Below are positions 43,603 through 52,245 of a stretch of DNA of 64,000 nt, in pieces. Source of the DNA: Lachnospiraceae bacterium (lineage in GTDB: Bacteria; Bacillota; Clostridia; Lachnospirales; Lachnospiraceae). The stretch's first letter is position 1, and each line of letters opens with the position of its first letter. The stretch covers positions 1 to 64,000 of the forward strand of contig JAGAQJ010000010.1 of the NCBI GenBank assembly GCA_017622845.1, read 5' to 3'. A model generated the notes under the pieces. It was not told the DNA's origin. It saw only the letters and a list, made by a program, of their open reading frames with translations, and searched no databases. The position numbers were made by a program, and so were the translations under genes.

Positions 43603-43893
43603 TCACCCCCAAAGCGATTTCCCAAAGGCTTCCGCCTGCTGCAGCCTTTTCACGGTTCCATGAAGGTCGTCTGCTATCCTGTTAATCTCTTTACCATGGT
43701 TTTCAAGTATTGTGTTATATTTATCAAATTTCTTATGAAAATATTCGGCGGCATCTCCTTTCCATGCAGACATAACTGCTGCCTCTATGCCTGCAAAATC
43801 CTGTGCAGAGAGCCTTTGTATGCCGCCTCCGATTTCCTGCAGCTTATTTGCTTTGTTTATGGTATCCTGCAGCTCTATTTGAATTTCTCCCAT
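43603..43893 (-). CDS. WXG100 protein
   Basis: A 96-residue helical hairpin protein with the WxG turn AWKGDAAEYF (Trp44). It lacks a signal peptide and is of the size and shape of EsxA-like substrates. It is the last WXG100 gene before the lipoprotein and lipase, so it could be the effector's helical partner. Confidence 0.88.
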   Translation of the reverse strand: MGEIQIELQDTINKANKLQEIGGGIQRLSAQDFAGIEAAVMSAWKGDAAEYFHKKFDKYNTILENHGKEINRIADDLHGTVKRLQQAEAFGKSLWG

Positions 43894-43934
43894 GTCGTTT
43901 CCTCTTTCATCACAAAGTGCATGAATTATCGCCT

Positions 43935-44252
43935 TTACTCTATAATATCCCCGGGAAGCACGCTGACAGCCTGCGTAATACTGCGTTCCTCTGCCTCATA
44001 TATTCCTGCAATCTGCAGTAAATTCGCAATATGCTCCTGAAGTCCCGCAAATATTCTTTGATAGTCATCGCTTCTTACGCGATAAGCCTCCTGCATCCTG
44101 TCCTGTCCTTTGCCTTCCCAGTAGCCCGATGTTCGCTTTATGATATTTTCCATATCTTCAAATGCGCTTTGCGCTTTTCTGATTTTTTCCGCTGTATCAC
44201 CGGATACGCTTTTTAAGGTAGCCGTATCTACCTTTATGATCATATCATCCAT
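43935..44252 (-). CDS. WXG100 protein with LPGD-type tail
   Basis: A 105-residue helical hairpin protein with the turn SGYWEGKGQDRM (Trp45). It ends in VLPGDIIE, a tail shared with two other WXG100 proteins here. The start at 44252 is the first ATG after AGGAGG (14-base gap; a second ATG follows at 44243). Residues upstream to 44495 belong to another frame's gene. Confidence 0.85.
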   Translation of the reverse strand: MDDMIIKVDTATLKSVSGDTAEKIRKAQSAFEDMENIIKRTSGYWEGKGQDRMQEAYRVRSDDYQRIFAGLQEHIANLLQIAGIYEAEERSITQAVSVLPGDIIE

Positions 44253-44274
44253 ACTGTCAACAGTTACCTCCTGT

Positions 44275-44562
44275 TTACAAAGCTGTGCACAAATCCTGTT
44301 CCGTCCTCTCATAATCCTGACTGGCTTTCTGCATATTTTCTGTATACGTTCCCATATATTGATACACTTCTGTAAGAACTTCAATGTAATAGGCAGTCGT
44401 CTGCTGAAATCCTGCCCATGCAAGACCCTCCCAACAGTTTGACAACTGCTGCATGGATTCCTCCAGCTCTTTGACAAGCCCCGGGAGGGCATCATTCAAC
44501 TCCTTCACTCTGTCTGCATCACTCCGCAGAGAACGTGTCGATATACGAATTACATCACCCAT
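44275..44562 (-). CDS. WXG100 protein
   Basis: A 95-residue helical hairpin protein with SNCWEGLAWAGF (Trp44). The start at 44562 follows AAGGAGA. The next WXG100 gene begins 22 bases after its end, a spacing that suggests paired translation. Confidence 0.85.
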   Translation of the reverse strand: MGDVIRISTRSLRSDADRVKELNDALPGLVKELEESMQQLSNCWEGLAWAGFQQTTAYYIEVLTEVYQYMGTYTENMQKASQDYERTEQDLCTAL

Positions 44563-44596
44563 GATCTGTCTCCTTTGCATTTGTTCCACAGATTAT

Positions 44597-44638
44597 CAGC
44601 GTGTTTTGACCATGTATTTACACATGGTCAAAACGCTG
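44597..44638. promoter_or_regulatory. Strong intergenic hairpin inside the WXG100 array
   Basis: CAGCGTG-TTTTGACCATGT (from 44597) pairs with ACATGGTCAAAACGCTG (to 44638), 17 base pairs with a two-base bulge. No T-run follows. It may stabilise the abundant upstream WXG100 message or partly stop transcription. Confidence 0.65.
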
Positions 44639-44647
44639 CTCTATGTA

Positions 44648-44962
44648 CTATGAAATCACATCTCCCGGAAGTGTGTTTCCAACCTCTGCGTTTGCCTGCT
44701 CTGCTGACTGGTAATTCTGAGCCATGCTCTTTAAGTCCGTCACGTGCTCGTTAATCATGCTGTGCATTCTGTTCATGTCGTCCTCCAGTTGATGGAATTT
44801 ATTGCTGTAAGCAGTTGCCGCATCGCCTTCCCATGCGGACTTTAATGCGTCTACGGTTGATATCATCTGCTGTGTCAGGTTTTGAATCTGTGAATTTGTT
44901 GCGTTGAACTCCTCTGCTGTGCTGATTAACTTTTCGGGTGTTACTTTGATAATGCCTTCCAT
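44648..44962 (-). CDS. WXG100 protein, EsxA-like, with LPGD-type tail
   Basis: A 104-residue protein closest to classical EsxA: VTPEKLISTAEEFNATN in helix 1, turn SAWEGDAATAYSNKF (Trp44), helix 2, and the tail NTLPGDVIS. A strong RNA hairpin lies directly after it. Such small proteins form helical dimers and carry secretion signals at the C-terminus. Confidence 0.92.
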   Translation of the reverse strand: MEGIIKVTPEKLISTAEEFNATNSQIQNLTQQMISTVDALKSAWEGDAATAYSNKFHQLEDDMNRMHSMINEHVTDLKSMAQNYQSAEQANAEVGNTLPGDVIS

Positions 44963-45019
44963 ATTTTTCTCCTTTTATTTTATCATCTTTATTCAAACGG
45001 CTGAGTGGTATTTTTCACT

Positions 45020-45322
45020 CTATTTATAAGACCTGTTTGCGGCAATCTCTGCATTCTGCGCCTCTGTCTGCTCATACTTGCAGGCAATTATCTCCAATGC
45101 CTGACAATACTTCTCAATCAGGTCATAGAAGGCATCCATCTGCGTCTTGTCATTGTTGAATGCTGTATGGAATGCTGTCTTGGCATCACCCTCCCACATT
45201 GATGCGAGCGCTGCTTCCTGACTCTCCAGACTTCCTACCTGCGATTTGAAGTTTCCGTTAAGACTTCTAAGTTCATTTGCCTTTGCTTTTAATTCTCTTG
45301 CTGTTACTTGAATCAGTGCCAT
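45020..45322 (-). CDS. WXG100 protein
   Basis: A 100-residue helical hairpin protein with turn SMWEGDAKTAFHTAF (Trp43), lacking the LPGD tail. It and the EsxA-like gene 57 bases downstream could be a heterodimer pair. Upstream lies the R2 element. Confidence 0.92.
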   Translation of the reverse strand: MALIQVTARELKAKANELRSLNGNFKSQVGSLESQEAALASMWEGDAKTAFHTAFNNDKTQMDAFYDLIEKYCQALEIIACKYEQTEAQNAEIAANRSYK

Positions 45323-45356
45323 AATTTGTTCCCTCCTGAAATGTTTTTATTTATAG

Positions 45357-45490
45357 GTAACGATTCAGTACCCTCATAGTTACGCGCATCAAGTCATGCA
45401 AAACCACTTCGTCGTGACTTGATGCCTAACGCAATTTACGCATTCTCACGCACTCCGCAGCAAGTGCGTAGTGCTGTACTGAACAATTGC
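45357..45490. repeat. R2 intergenic element, copy 1
   Basis: The element starts GTAACGATTCAGTAC and ends GTACTGAACAATTGC, flanked by 8-base direct repeats ATTTATAG (45349-45356 and 45491-45498). It has an inner GCATCAAGTCA/TGACTTGATGC hairpin. A close copy lies at 61349-61482. Confidence 0.78.
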
Positions 45491-45537
45491 ATTTATAGTA
45501 TCATTACCGGGTTTTCCGGCATGAATGACGTATTGTG

Positions 45538-45858
45538 TTATGTGTTGTTGTACGACCTGCGTTCCGCAGTCTCCAACGCTGCCATCTCAGCATTGTAAAT
45601 GTTCTGCGCAATGGTTCTGATATCGCCGGCAATCCAGTGCAGCCGGGAAGCGGATGATGAGATATTGCCCTGCAGTGCGCTTCCCTTGGCAAGATAAGCA
45701 TCTGCATTTTCTCCTCTCCAGTTCTGTGACAATCTCTGCATGCTGCTGCCAAACTTATCCTTTGCAAGGCTTCCCAGACTATTTGCGATGTCGTCCAGCT
45801 TTTCTGCCTGAGCGCGAGCCTGACGCAGGTCAAATTCTATGCTTTCTCTTGTTGCCAT
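45538..45858 (-). CDS. WXG100-like protein
   Basis: A 106-residue helical protein with QNWRGENADAYL (Trp47) in the turn. No signal peptide. The second helix contains RLHWIAGDIRTIAQNIYNAE. Confidence 0.85.
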   Translation of the reverse strand: MATRESIEFDLRQARAQAEKLDDIANSLGSLAKDKFGSSMQRLSQNWRGENADAYLAKGSALQGNISSSASRLHWIAGDIRTIAQNIYNAEMAALETAERRSYNNT

Positions 45859-45883
45859 GTCTCTTCTCCTCTTCTTTCACTGC

Positions 45884-46210
45884 CTATGAGATGATGTCCC
45901 CCGGCAGCTCCAATGCAATTTCCTCCACCGTATCTTCGACATCCATATAATTCTTTGCTATTTTCTCAAGGTCTGACGGATGCTCCAGCAGTCTTGCGAG
46001 CATTTCCTGTATCTGCCCGCTTTCTTCTATATAAATCCTGCGGTAAAGGTCGCCCGCATCACCAATCCAATAATTTTTTGTTTGTTCAACCATGCTGCCT
46101 ATTCTCTCAAAACCGGACGTCAGATTTGATATATTGTTTCTGGTTGTCTGTGCCTTTGTTAATAGCTGCTCCGGCGTTACCTTAAGTATTACCTGACCTG
46201 ATACTGCCAT
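45884..46210 (-). CDS. WXG100 protein with LPGD-type tail
   Basis: A 108-residue protein with VTPEQLLTKAQTTRNNI in helix 1, turn NYWIGDAGDLYRRI (Trp48), and tail LELPGDIIS. The helix-1 start is like that of the EsxA-like gene at 44648-44962, suggesting duplication within the array. Confidence 0.88.
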   Translation of the reverse strand: MAVSGQVILKVTPEQLLTKAQTTRNNISNLTSGFERIGSMVEQTKNYWIGDAGDLYRRIYIEESGQIQEMLARLLEHPSDLEKIAKNYMDVEDTVEEIALELPGDIIS

Positions 46211-46229
46211 TTATCCCACCTCCGCCTGT

Positions 46230-46529
46230 CTATATTGCTGCAATCAGAGAGGCGACCTCTGATTCGCACAAATCATATTGTTTTCGGGCATATTCCATGC
46301 ATTCTATGAGCTTCTGCAGCATACCGCAGATTTCCTCCGCATACTGCACATCATTCCGGAACTGTGTCATGAAAACCTGATTCGCAGGTCCTTCCCACAT
46401 TGCATCCAGCTCCGTCATATCCGCAGTCATGGTCTGAATATGCTTCCTCACCGCTTCCAGCTCACCAGTCAGCTCATAAATGTCTGATGCAAGCATATTT
46501 GTCTCTATTGCAATTCCCCTGTTTGTCAT
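46230..46529 (-). CDS. WXG100 protein
   Basis: A 99-residue helical hairpin protein with turn AMWEGPANQVFMTQF (Trp45) and no LPGD tail. It precedes the LPGD-tailed gene at 45884 by 19 bases; the alternation of tailed and untailed members suggests heterodimer pairs. Confidence 0.88.
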   Translation of the reverse strand: MTNRGIAIETNMLASDIYELTGELEAVRKHIQTMTADMTELDAMWEGPANQVFMTQFRNDVQYAEEICGMLQKLIECMEYARKQYDLCESEVASLIAAI

Positions 46530-46544
46530 TTCCCTCTCCCGTCT

Positions 46545-46904
46545 TTATTCATATAGTACTGAATGCGGCAGTCCTGAAATATTCTGCGGACTGCCCGTTC
46601 CGATTGTATGACGTCTGTACACAATTGCTTCCTGCTGCACATCGTCGCATATCCTGTTTTCACAACTGTTGTAATACAGAATCGTTTTGTCCAGACATTG
46701 TGCCATTTTGTCCAAGGTTCTTTTGGACTCCTGCAGACTCTCCCTCTCTCTCCTGAGCGCTGACAGCGGACCAGTCATGTCAGACAGACCGTTCAGGTCC
46801 TGCATCACACGTTCCAGTTCCCATATTTGGTTATTCAGAAAATTTCTCTGCTGCTCCAGATTCTCCTGTACATATACCGCCTGATTGATTACTACTTCCA
46901 ACAT
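46545..46904 (-). CDS. Helical protein of the secretion locus, no WxG motif
   Basis: A 119-residue all-helical protein with no signal peptide, beginning MLEVVINQAVYVQENLEQQR and continuing with a predicted coiled coil to about residue 90. It could be a distant WXG100 relative or a chaperone. The start at 46904 follows GAGGAAG; codons back to 46934 are unlikely. Confidence 0.65.
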   Translation of the reverse strand: MLEVVINQAVYVQENLEQQRNFLNNQIWELERVMQDLNGLSDMTGPLSALRRERESLQESKRTLDKMAQCLDKTILYYNSCENRICDDVQQEAIVYRRHTIGTGSPQNISGLPHSVLYE

Positions 46905-46954
46905 ACTTCCTCTCATTCTGCTGCGCCCGCACAACTGCCGCCTTTTATCCCGGA

Positions 46955-47203
46955 CTATAAAAGCATCAGCTTCCCGCCTGTCTTTATCCCGGACTCTGCC
47001 AGTGTGGTATCCCTGGAAAGAATGTTTCTGTTATCCATGGAACACAATAACAGCTTGTCCATCCTGCCCTCCATCCGGCAATGCTCCTTCTGACATATCA
47101 TCTCACCAATTTCCTCTATCAGAAGCCCTATCTTCACATCCTCATCCAGTTGGAAATCATATACATTGTCTGCCGCGGGCACAAATACATCTACCAGTAT
47201 CAT
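46955..47203 (-). CDS. YukD/EsaB-like ubiquitin-fold protein
   Basis: This 82-residue protein has the YukD pattern: a first strand with MILVDVFVPAADNVYDFQL, the helix LLIEEIGEMICQKE, and the end TTLAESGIKTGGKLMLL. YukD/EsaB is a conserved small cytoplasmic part of type VII systems. Its ATG overlaps the EssC stop as ATGA, with GGAGGAG inside the EssC end, so the two are coupled. Confidence 0.85.
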   Translation of the reverse strand: MILVDVFVPAADNVYDFQLDEDVKIGLLIEEIGEMICQKEHCRMEGRMDKLLLCSMDNRNILSRDTTLAESGIKTGGKLMLL

Positions 47204-50200
47204 GATTTTTCTCCTCCGTCTTCTAATGCGAATCCTTTCACCAATGGAATCACTACTTTGTGCACAGTTTCGTCCTCATGATATGGAACGAGTCCGATAC
47301 CTGCTTTGACTGCTTTTGTCTGTTCATTGTATGGAACGTAGCTAAAGTTAAATATTCTCTGACCTGAGACATTACCGCCAAAATGCATGCCTGTCTTATA
47401 CCTGACAAATAAATCATAAATTCTGGTTCCTGCAAGTCCGGTCATATCATCCGGCTGCAAAACTGCAAACCAGTATACGTTATGCATGCTTCCCTTATCC
47501 AGAAGATTCTCAATAAAAGGCTTCGCATCTTGGGAGTTTTCGGGATTCCTGACATTCTGTATAAAACTACCCAAATCAGGAATAAAGAAATACTTTGCCG
47601 GAAAGCTGTTCATATCCGCATATATTTCCTCATCTGACAGGTTTTCCTGTATATCGCCTTTCTTTCTCTTGTTGCGTGTCACGAACTCAGGGATTAAGTT
47701 CTGAAAGAAAGCAAATAAATCTGCTTTTGTTGCAACGTAAGCAACTTCTTCTCTTTCGGATAAGTGTGCAAATTCGCTCTTAAAATCGAACACCACCGCT
47801 TCACCGCCCTTTTGCATGGCGCTGTTGATAATCACCTTTAACAGATTGGTTTTCCCGCTCCGCGCCCTGCCTGTTATCAGATAGCAGTATGTCCTGCTCA
47901 GGTCAATGCCATAGACGGACGCATTCTGTGCGTTGTAGCCGATAGGAAGGTGTCTGTCATCCTGCATCAGTTTAGAAGTATCTTCCAGCCCGGCAAATTC
48001 TGACCATATCGGCTTTTCCGGAATCTCCGGTATCACCCTTGCGCACTTGCCTGTCCACACTTCCTTCATCCTGCGGCCAAGCTTCTCTATCTGCGCAATC
48101 CGTTTAAAATCGTCTGCCGCCTCAAAAGCAAGCGCTGTCTGGAACTCCAGTATCTCATCACCTGCCTTTGCAAGCCCCCTGCCCTTAATATTTACCTCGG
48201 GCAATGTATCAATATGCAGCGTATGCATTGCATCTTGATACTGCAATTTGTCGTTCATTTCAAGGCAGATTACACTCCTGAGGTTCTCTCCCAGCCTTGT
48301 TGGAATCTCCATGGCGCTGAAGCCTCCACCGGATATAATCAGAAAAATACCATAGCTTACGCCGTCCTTGGACAACTGCAGAATTGTGTCGTCATAAATA
48401 TTGCTGCTCTTTACTCTGAAATTGGCATAGTTATCAATTACAATGATAACTGCCGGCACCGTAACGCCGTTGACACGCACGTACTGTCCATAGTTTCCGC
48501 CCTTAAACAATTTCTTGCGGTCTTCGAGTATGTCATTTATCATAGTAAAAAATTTTGCAAGCTTGTCGTCCTGTCCTTCATAGATGACTCCGCCTACATG
48601 CGGCATCGTTTCAAACGCCGACATCATCTTCGCACTGTAGTCAATCACATAAATATTGATATCCTGCGGCGTGTATTTCGTCACAAACGCGTAAAGCAGC
48701 GTCTGAAGCAGCGTACTCTTTCCGCTGACAATCGTTCCGACAACGGCATAATGTCCATTCTTGGACAGGCTGACCTTTAAAGTATCCTGCAGCTGGTTCA
48801 CCGGATCATCATACAGTCCCAGCGAAACTTCAAGATTCCACTCCTTAAGCTCCGGCTTTTTCCACTGATTTCCGTCAAAATATTCTTCGTATTCCGGAAG
48901 CTGTGATAAATACAGCGTAGTCGGCAGTGCCGGAAGCCAGAGCTGGAATTGATGATGATAGCCGTTGCTTTCGGCGATATCGCCTAAGTACTCTACCACG
49001 GCATCCAACTGCGTCTTTTCCTTCTTTTCCGGCAGTTTCAGACGATGCGCCTGTGCATAATCCAAAATTTGCTGTGCCTTTTTATCCTCATCGGCCTCTG
49101 CAGAAAGCAGCTCTGTCTGTGAATACGCTGTCAGAAAGTTCTTGATTCTTAAAGCATTGTACTCACTGTAAGGATAATCAATCTTCTGCTGCTGCATTTG
49201 CGTGAATATCTGCTGTATGTAACTGTCCGTCAATGCAGGATTGCCAAAGTCCGCCGCTCTCACAGCATTGACAGCGGAAATCAAATCCTTTATCCATTGC
49301 CTGTTGGCAGCTTCCTTCTGCCTGAGCTTCGTTTTGCTTCCCACCAGTGCAGCTTTGCCGGTATCAGATACCATATATGCGATATCCTCCTTAATGCTTC
49401 CGCTGTTCTCATCGTATACAGCGCCGCTCCATCCGGACTGAAACAGTTCAAACAGCTCATCATTTCCCACCTGCATATAACAACGTCCTGCCTGCGTGAT
49501 ATAAGCGGCATCCGGTCTGTGAATCATATCGGCGCTGTCCTGTCTGTCCTGCACGCGAAGGCACAGACGGAACCTTGCATTGCTCCGGATATTATCATCT
49601 ACTATTCCGCCCGGCTTCTGCGTCGCGAGAATCAGATGGACACCAAGACTTCGTCCTACCTGGGCAACGCTGATCAGCTCTCTCATGAAATCAGGTTCTT
49701 CTCTTTTCAATTCCGCAAACTCATCAATCACAATAAACAAATGCGGAACAGGAACGGAGGCTTCATTGTTTTTATAAAGACGGGTATACAGATTAATGTT
49801 TTTGACACCGTATTCGTTGAAGATTCTCTCCCTTCTCTTGTTCTCACTTTTGATGGCTACCATAGCCCGTTTCACCTGATTGCCGGACAGATTGGAAATC
49901 TGTCCAATCATATGAGGAAGACCGGCAAAAAGATTCGCCATACCGCCGCCCTTGTAATCAATCAGTAAAAAGGCAACGTCATCGGGACTATAATGAATGG
50001 CAAGAGATAGAATGTATGTTTGAAGCGTCTCGCTTTTTCCGGAACCGGTCGTACCAGCCACCAGTCCATGCGGACCATGATATTTCTCATGCACATCAAG
50101 GTACATCGGCGCTCCGCCGGCTTTTTGTCCCACGACTGCCCGCATGCTCTCGTAAGTACGGTTTTTCTTCCAATGCTCCAAAACATGCAGTTCATTCATA

Positions 50201-52212
50201 TTGCGGATTCCCAGCATATCAAAAAATGTCAAAGATTCAGGAATCTCTCCGCCTGTCTCACTCTCTCTGACTTCCACATCAGACAGTGTTCTTGCCAGCC
50301 GCTCAAGCTGTATATTATGTACAAAATCAAATTTGACAGAAACTCTCTCTTCTACATCATCCGCTATGCCGTACATGCCCTGAAATCTGTCATCATTCTG
50401 AATAATATAGTCGCAGGCGTTTGGCAGGCTGTCATAGGAATCTGCCAGAAATACTGCAGTAATACCATAATTCTCTTCAGAATCAAAGAGATACTTCGTA
50501 ATCAATTCACTGTCCAGCAATTCGGGATTTGAGACAAACAAAACATAGTGCGGCTTATATATCATGTTCTTGCCGGTGTAATTTCTTTTTTCTTCCATAC
50601 GGGTGCGCAGTACCTTCGTAATCTCGTATATAACATCTCCTGCTTCTGTCCTGTTTCCTGCGACAAATCTTGTCTTTTTGTCTTCTGACCATACATGAGG
50701 GAACCATCTTAAATATCCCCAATCCTCGCTGCCGTCCGTCCGTTCATCATACACAAACGCCATCTTCACATCCGTGTAGCAGTTTGATACTGCAATCTGG
50801 GCTGCGAGATTGTGCATGACATCAATTGCCCCTCTCTTATCCTCTCCTCCGATAATGCCTAGCAGCCTGTGCTCCAGCAAATCCACGCAAATAGGAACCT
50901 GATGCAGATTCTTATAGCTTTCCCGGATAACAGACGGCTTCTCGGCAAGAGAATCTATCATGAGGCTGAATCTTTCCTTTGGAATATTGATGGTAACCTG
51001 AAAGGGCATATCTCCAGTACCAATTCTATGGCTTAAGAAATCTTTATGGTCTTTGTTCCTGTTCCACAAGAGCTGGTTTGTCTCATCATATGCGCTGCAT
51101 TCTTCCGGGGACAGATACATTTTGCGCAGGTATGCCGTGTTTTTCTCATACTTTTCCTTAATATCGTTAGCGGTATCTACGAGATACTTATGGTAAGCAT
51201 CAAACCGGTGCAGCTCCTCCTCCTCGTTTTTCCGCTTTTCATAGCGTATATTGACCAGCGTCCATGTGATTCCTATCAATGCCGAAGAAACAGCAGTAAT
51301 AATCCCTGTGTACATAAAGATACCGCTTTTGCTGCCGTTCATGCGCGAGCTGAATACGGTCAGCAGGCAGCCAAAAATCATCGGCAGGGACATGGTAAGG
51401 GAAGGACCGATAATCATTGCTAAGGGCTTTTTATTTTGAGGCTTTGGCTGGGGAGGCGCCTCAATGTCGATTACTTCATCGTGCATTTTATAAATCTGCC
51501 TCGGCGAACGATGATACAGCAGCTTTTCCTTTTTTGCGGCGTTTTCCGCAGGCGCCGGATTTGCTGTATTGGGTTGGGTATACTCGTGCAGCTTCTCCTC
51601 ATCAACCTTGACGCTGCTGTCACTTGTATTAACCGCTATAATGCCATTCAGATACACGATGCATAGACCATAGATTTCTATACAGTCGCCAAATTCCAAC
51701 CGCTTTGGTTCCTTCATGCGTACGTCATTCACATAAATGCCGTTGGTACTGATATCTTCCAGAATGAATCCGTCTCCATCCCGTCTTATAATGGCATGTT
51801 CTCTGGAAACTAAGTTTAACGCATTATACTGAATATCATTTGATTCATTCTTTCCGATTGTGACGAAGCTGTTTGCCCTGATATCATATTTTCGGAACAC
51901 ATGGAAGGAGCTGTCTGTCCGGCTAATCAGAATATTCAGGGTTTCACTATGGGGCAGAGTAACAGACAATAAATCCTCATTCTGTATCTCCCTGCCAAAG
52001 CAGCCTTCCTTTGTGATGGAATGTTGAATATTATAAGAATCTGATTCCGGAAAAAACCACTTTCCATCTATGACTTCCAGATTGATTTCCAAATCCTCCG
52101 GCAGATAAAAAATTTCTTTCCTTAATACGATAGAATAATTGGTATTATTCACTATGGGCAGCATGTATTTTCTGTACGCCTTTGTTGTATAAATCAATAA
52201 TACAAAGCTCAC
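47200..52212 (-). CDS. essC: EssC-type FtsK/SpoIIIE ATPase of a type VII secretion system
   Basis: This 1670-residue motor starts with GTG after AGGGGGG. Order: an N-terminal FHA-like domain (about 1-100), a second FHA domain (about 115-190; GKNESNDIQ, SREHAII, STNGIYVND), two membrane segments (about 263-285 and 299-320), then three ATPase domains. Walker A motifs are GTTGSGKS (720-727), GTIVSGKS (1159-1166) and GRARSGKT (1448-1455). Domain 1 has a full Walker B (FIVIDEFAEL). Domain 2 has VIDNYAN, losing the catalytic Glu; domain 3 has FIPDLGS. It should bind WXG100 substrates and drive their export. It is somewhat longer than typical EssC proteins. Confidence 0.95.
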   Translation of the reverse strand: MSFVLLIYTTKAYRKYMLPIVNNTNYSIVLRKEIFYLPEDLEINLEVIDGKWFFPESDSYNIQHSITKEGCFGREIQNEDLLSVTLPHSETLNILISRTDSSFHVFRKYDIRANSFVTIGKNESNDIQYNALNLVSREHAIIRRDGDGFILEDISTNGIYVNDVRMKEPKRLEFGDCIEIYGLCIVYLNGIIAVNTSDSSVKVDEEKLHEYTQPNTANPAPAENAAKKEKLLYHRSPRQIYKMHDEVIDIEAPPQPKPQNKKPLAMIIGPSLTMSLPMIFGCLLTVFSSRMNGSKSGIFMYTGIITAVSSALIGITWTLVNIRYEKRKNEEEELHRFDAYHKYLVDTANDIKEKYEKNTAYLRKMYLSPEECSAYDETNQLLWNRNKDHKDFLSHRIGTGDMPFQVTINIPKERFSLMIDSLAEKPSVIRESYKNLHQVPICVDLLEHRLLGIIGGEDKRGAIDVMHNLAAQIAVSNCYTDVKMAFVYDERTDGSEDWGYLRWFPHVWSEDKKTRFVAGNRTEAGDVIYEITKVLRTRMEEKRNYTGKNMIYKPHYVLFVSNPELLDSELITKYLFDSEENYGITAVFLADSYDSLPNACDYIIQNDDRFQGMYGIADDVEERVSVKFDFVHNIQLERLARTLSDVEVRESETGGEIPESLTFFDMLGIRNMNELHVLEHWKKNRTYESMRAVVGQKAGGAPMYLDVHEKYHGPHGLVAGTTGSGKSETLQTYILSLAIHYSPDDVAFLLIDYKGGGMANLFAGLPHMIGQISNLSGNQVKRAMVAIKSENKRRERIFNEYGVKNINLYTRLYKNNEASVPVPHLFIVIDEFAELKREEPDFMRELISVAQVGRSLGVHLILATQKPGGIVDDNIRSNARFRLCLRVQDRQDSADMIHRPDAAYITQAGRCYMQVGNDELFELFQSGWSGAVYDENSGSIKEDIAYMVSDTGKAALVGSKTKLRQKEAANRQWIKDLISAVNAVRAADFGNPALTDSYIQQIFTQMQQQKIDYPYSEYNALRIKNFLTAYSQTELLSAEADEDKKAQQILDYAQAHRLKLPEKKEKTQLDAVVEYLGDIAESNGYHHQFQLWLPALPTTLYLSQLPEYEEYFDGNQWKKPELKEWNLEVSLGLYDDPVNQLQDTLKVSLSKNGHYAVVGTIVSGKSTLLQTLLYAFVTKYTPQDINIYVIDYSAKMMSAFETMPHVGGVIYEGQDDKLAKFFTMINDILEDRKKLFKGGNYGQYVRVNGVTVPAVIIVIDNYANFRVKSSNIYDDTILQLSKDGVSYGIFLIISGGGFSAMEIPTRLGENLRSVICLEMNDKLQYQDAMHTLHIDTLPEVNIKGRGLAKAGDEILEFQTALAFEAADDFKRIAQIEKLGRRMKEVWTGKCARVIPEIPEKPIWSEFAGLEDTSKLMQDDRHLPIGYNAQNASVYGIDLSRTYCYLITGRARSGKTNLLKVIINSAMQKGGEAVVFDFKSEFAHLSEREEVAYVATKADLFAFFQNLIPEFVTRNKRKKGDIQENLSDEEIYADMNSFPAKYFFIPDLGSFIQNVRNPENSQDAKPFIENLLDKGSMHNVYWFAVLQPDDMTGLAGTRIYDLFVRYKTGMHFGGNVSGQRIFNFSYVPYNEQTKAVKAGIGLVPYHEDETVHKVVIPLVKGFALEDGGEKS

Positions 52213-52245
52213 TGTCGTCCCCCCTTTTCTTGTATTCCTGAACGA

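Noticed and set aside
49198..49968. Plus-strand ORF of 256 residues
   Set aside because: It lies within essC on the other strand and has no family features.
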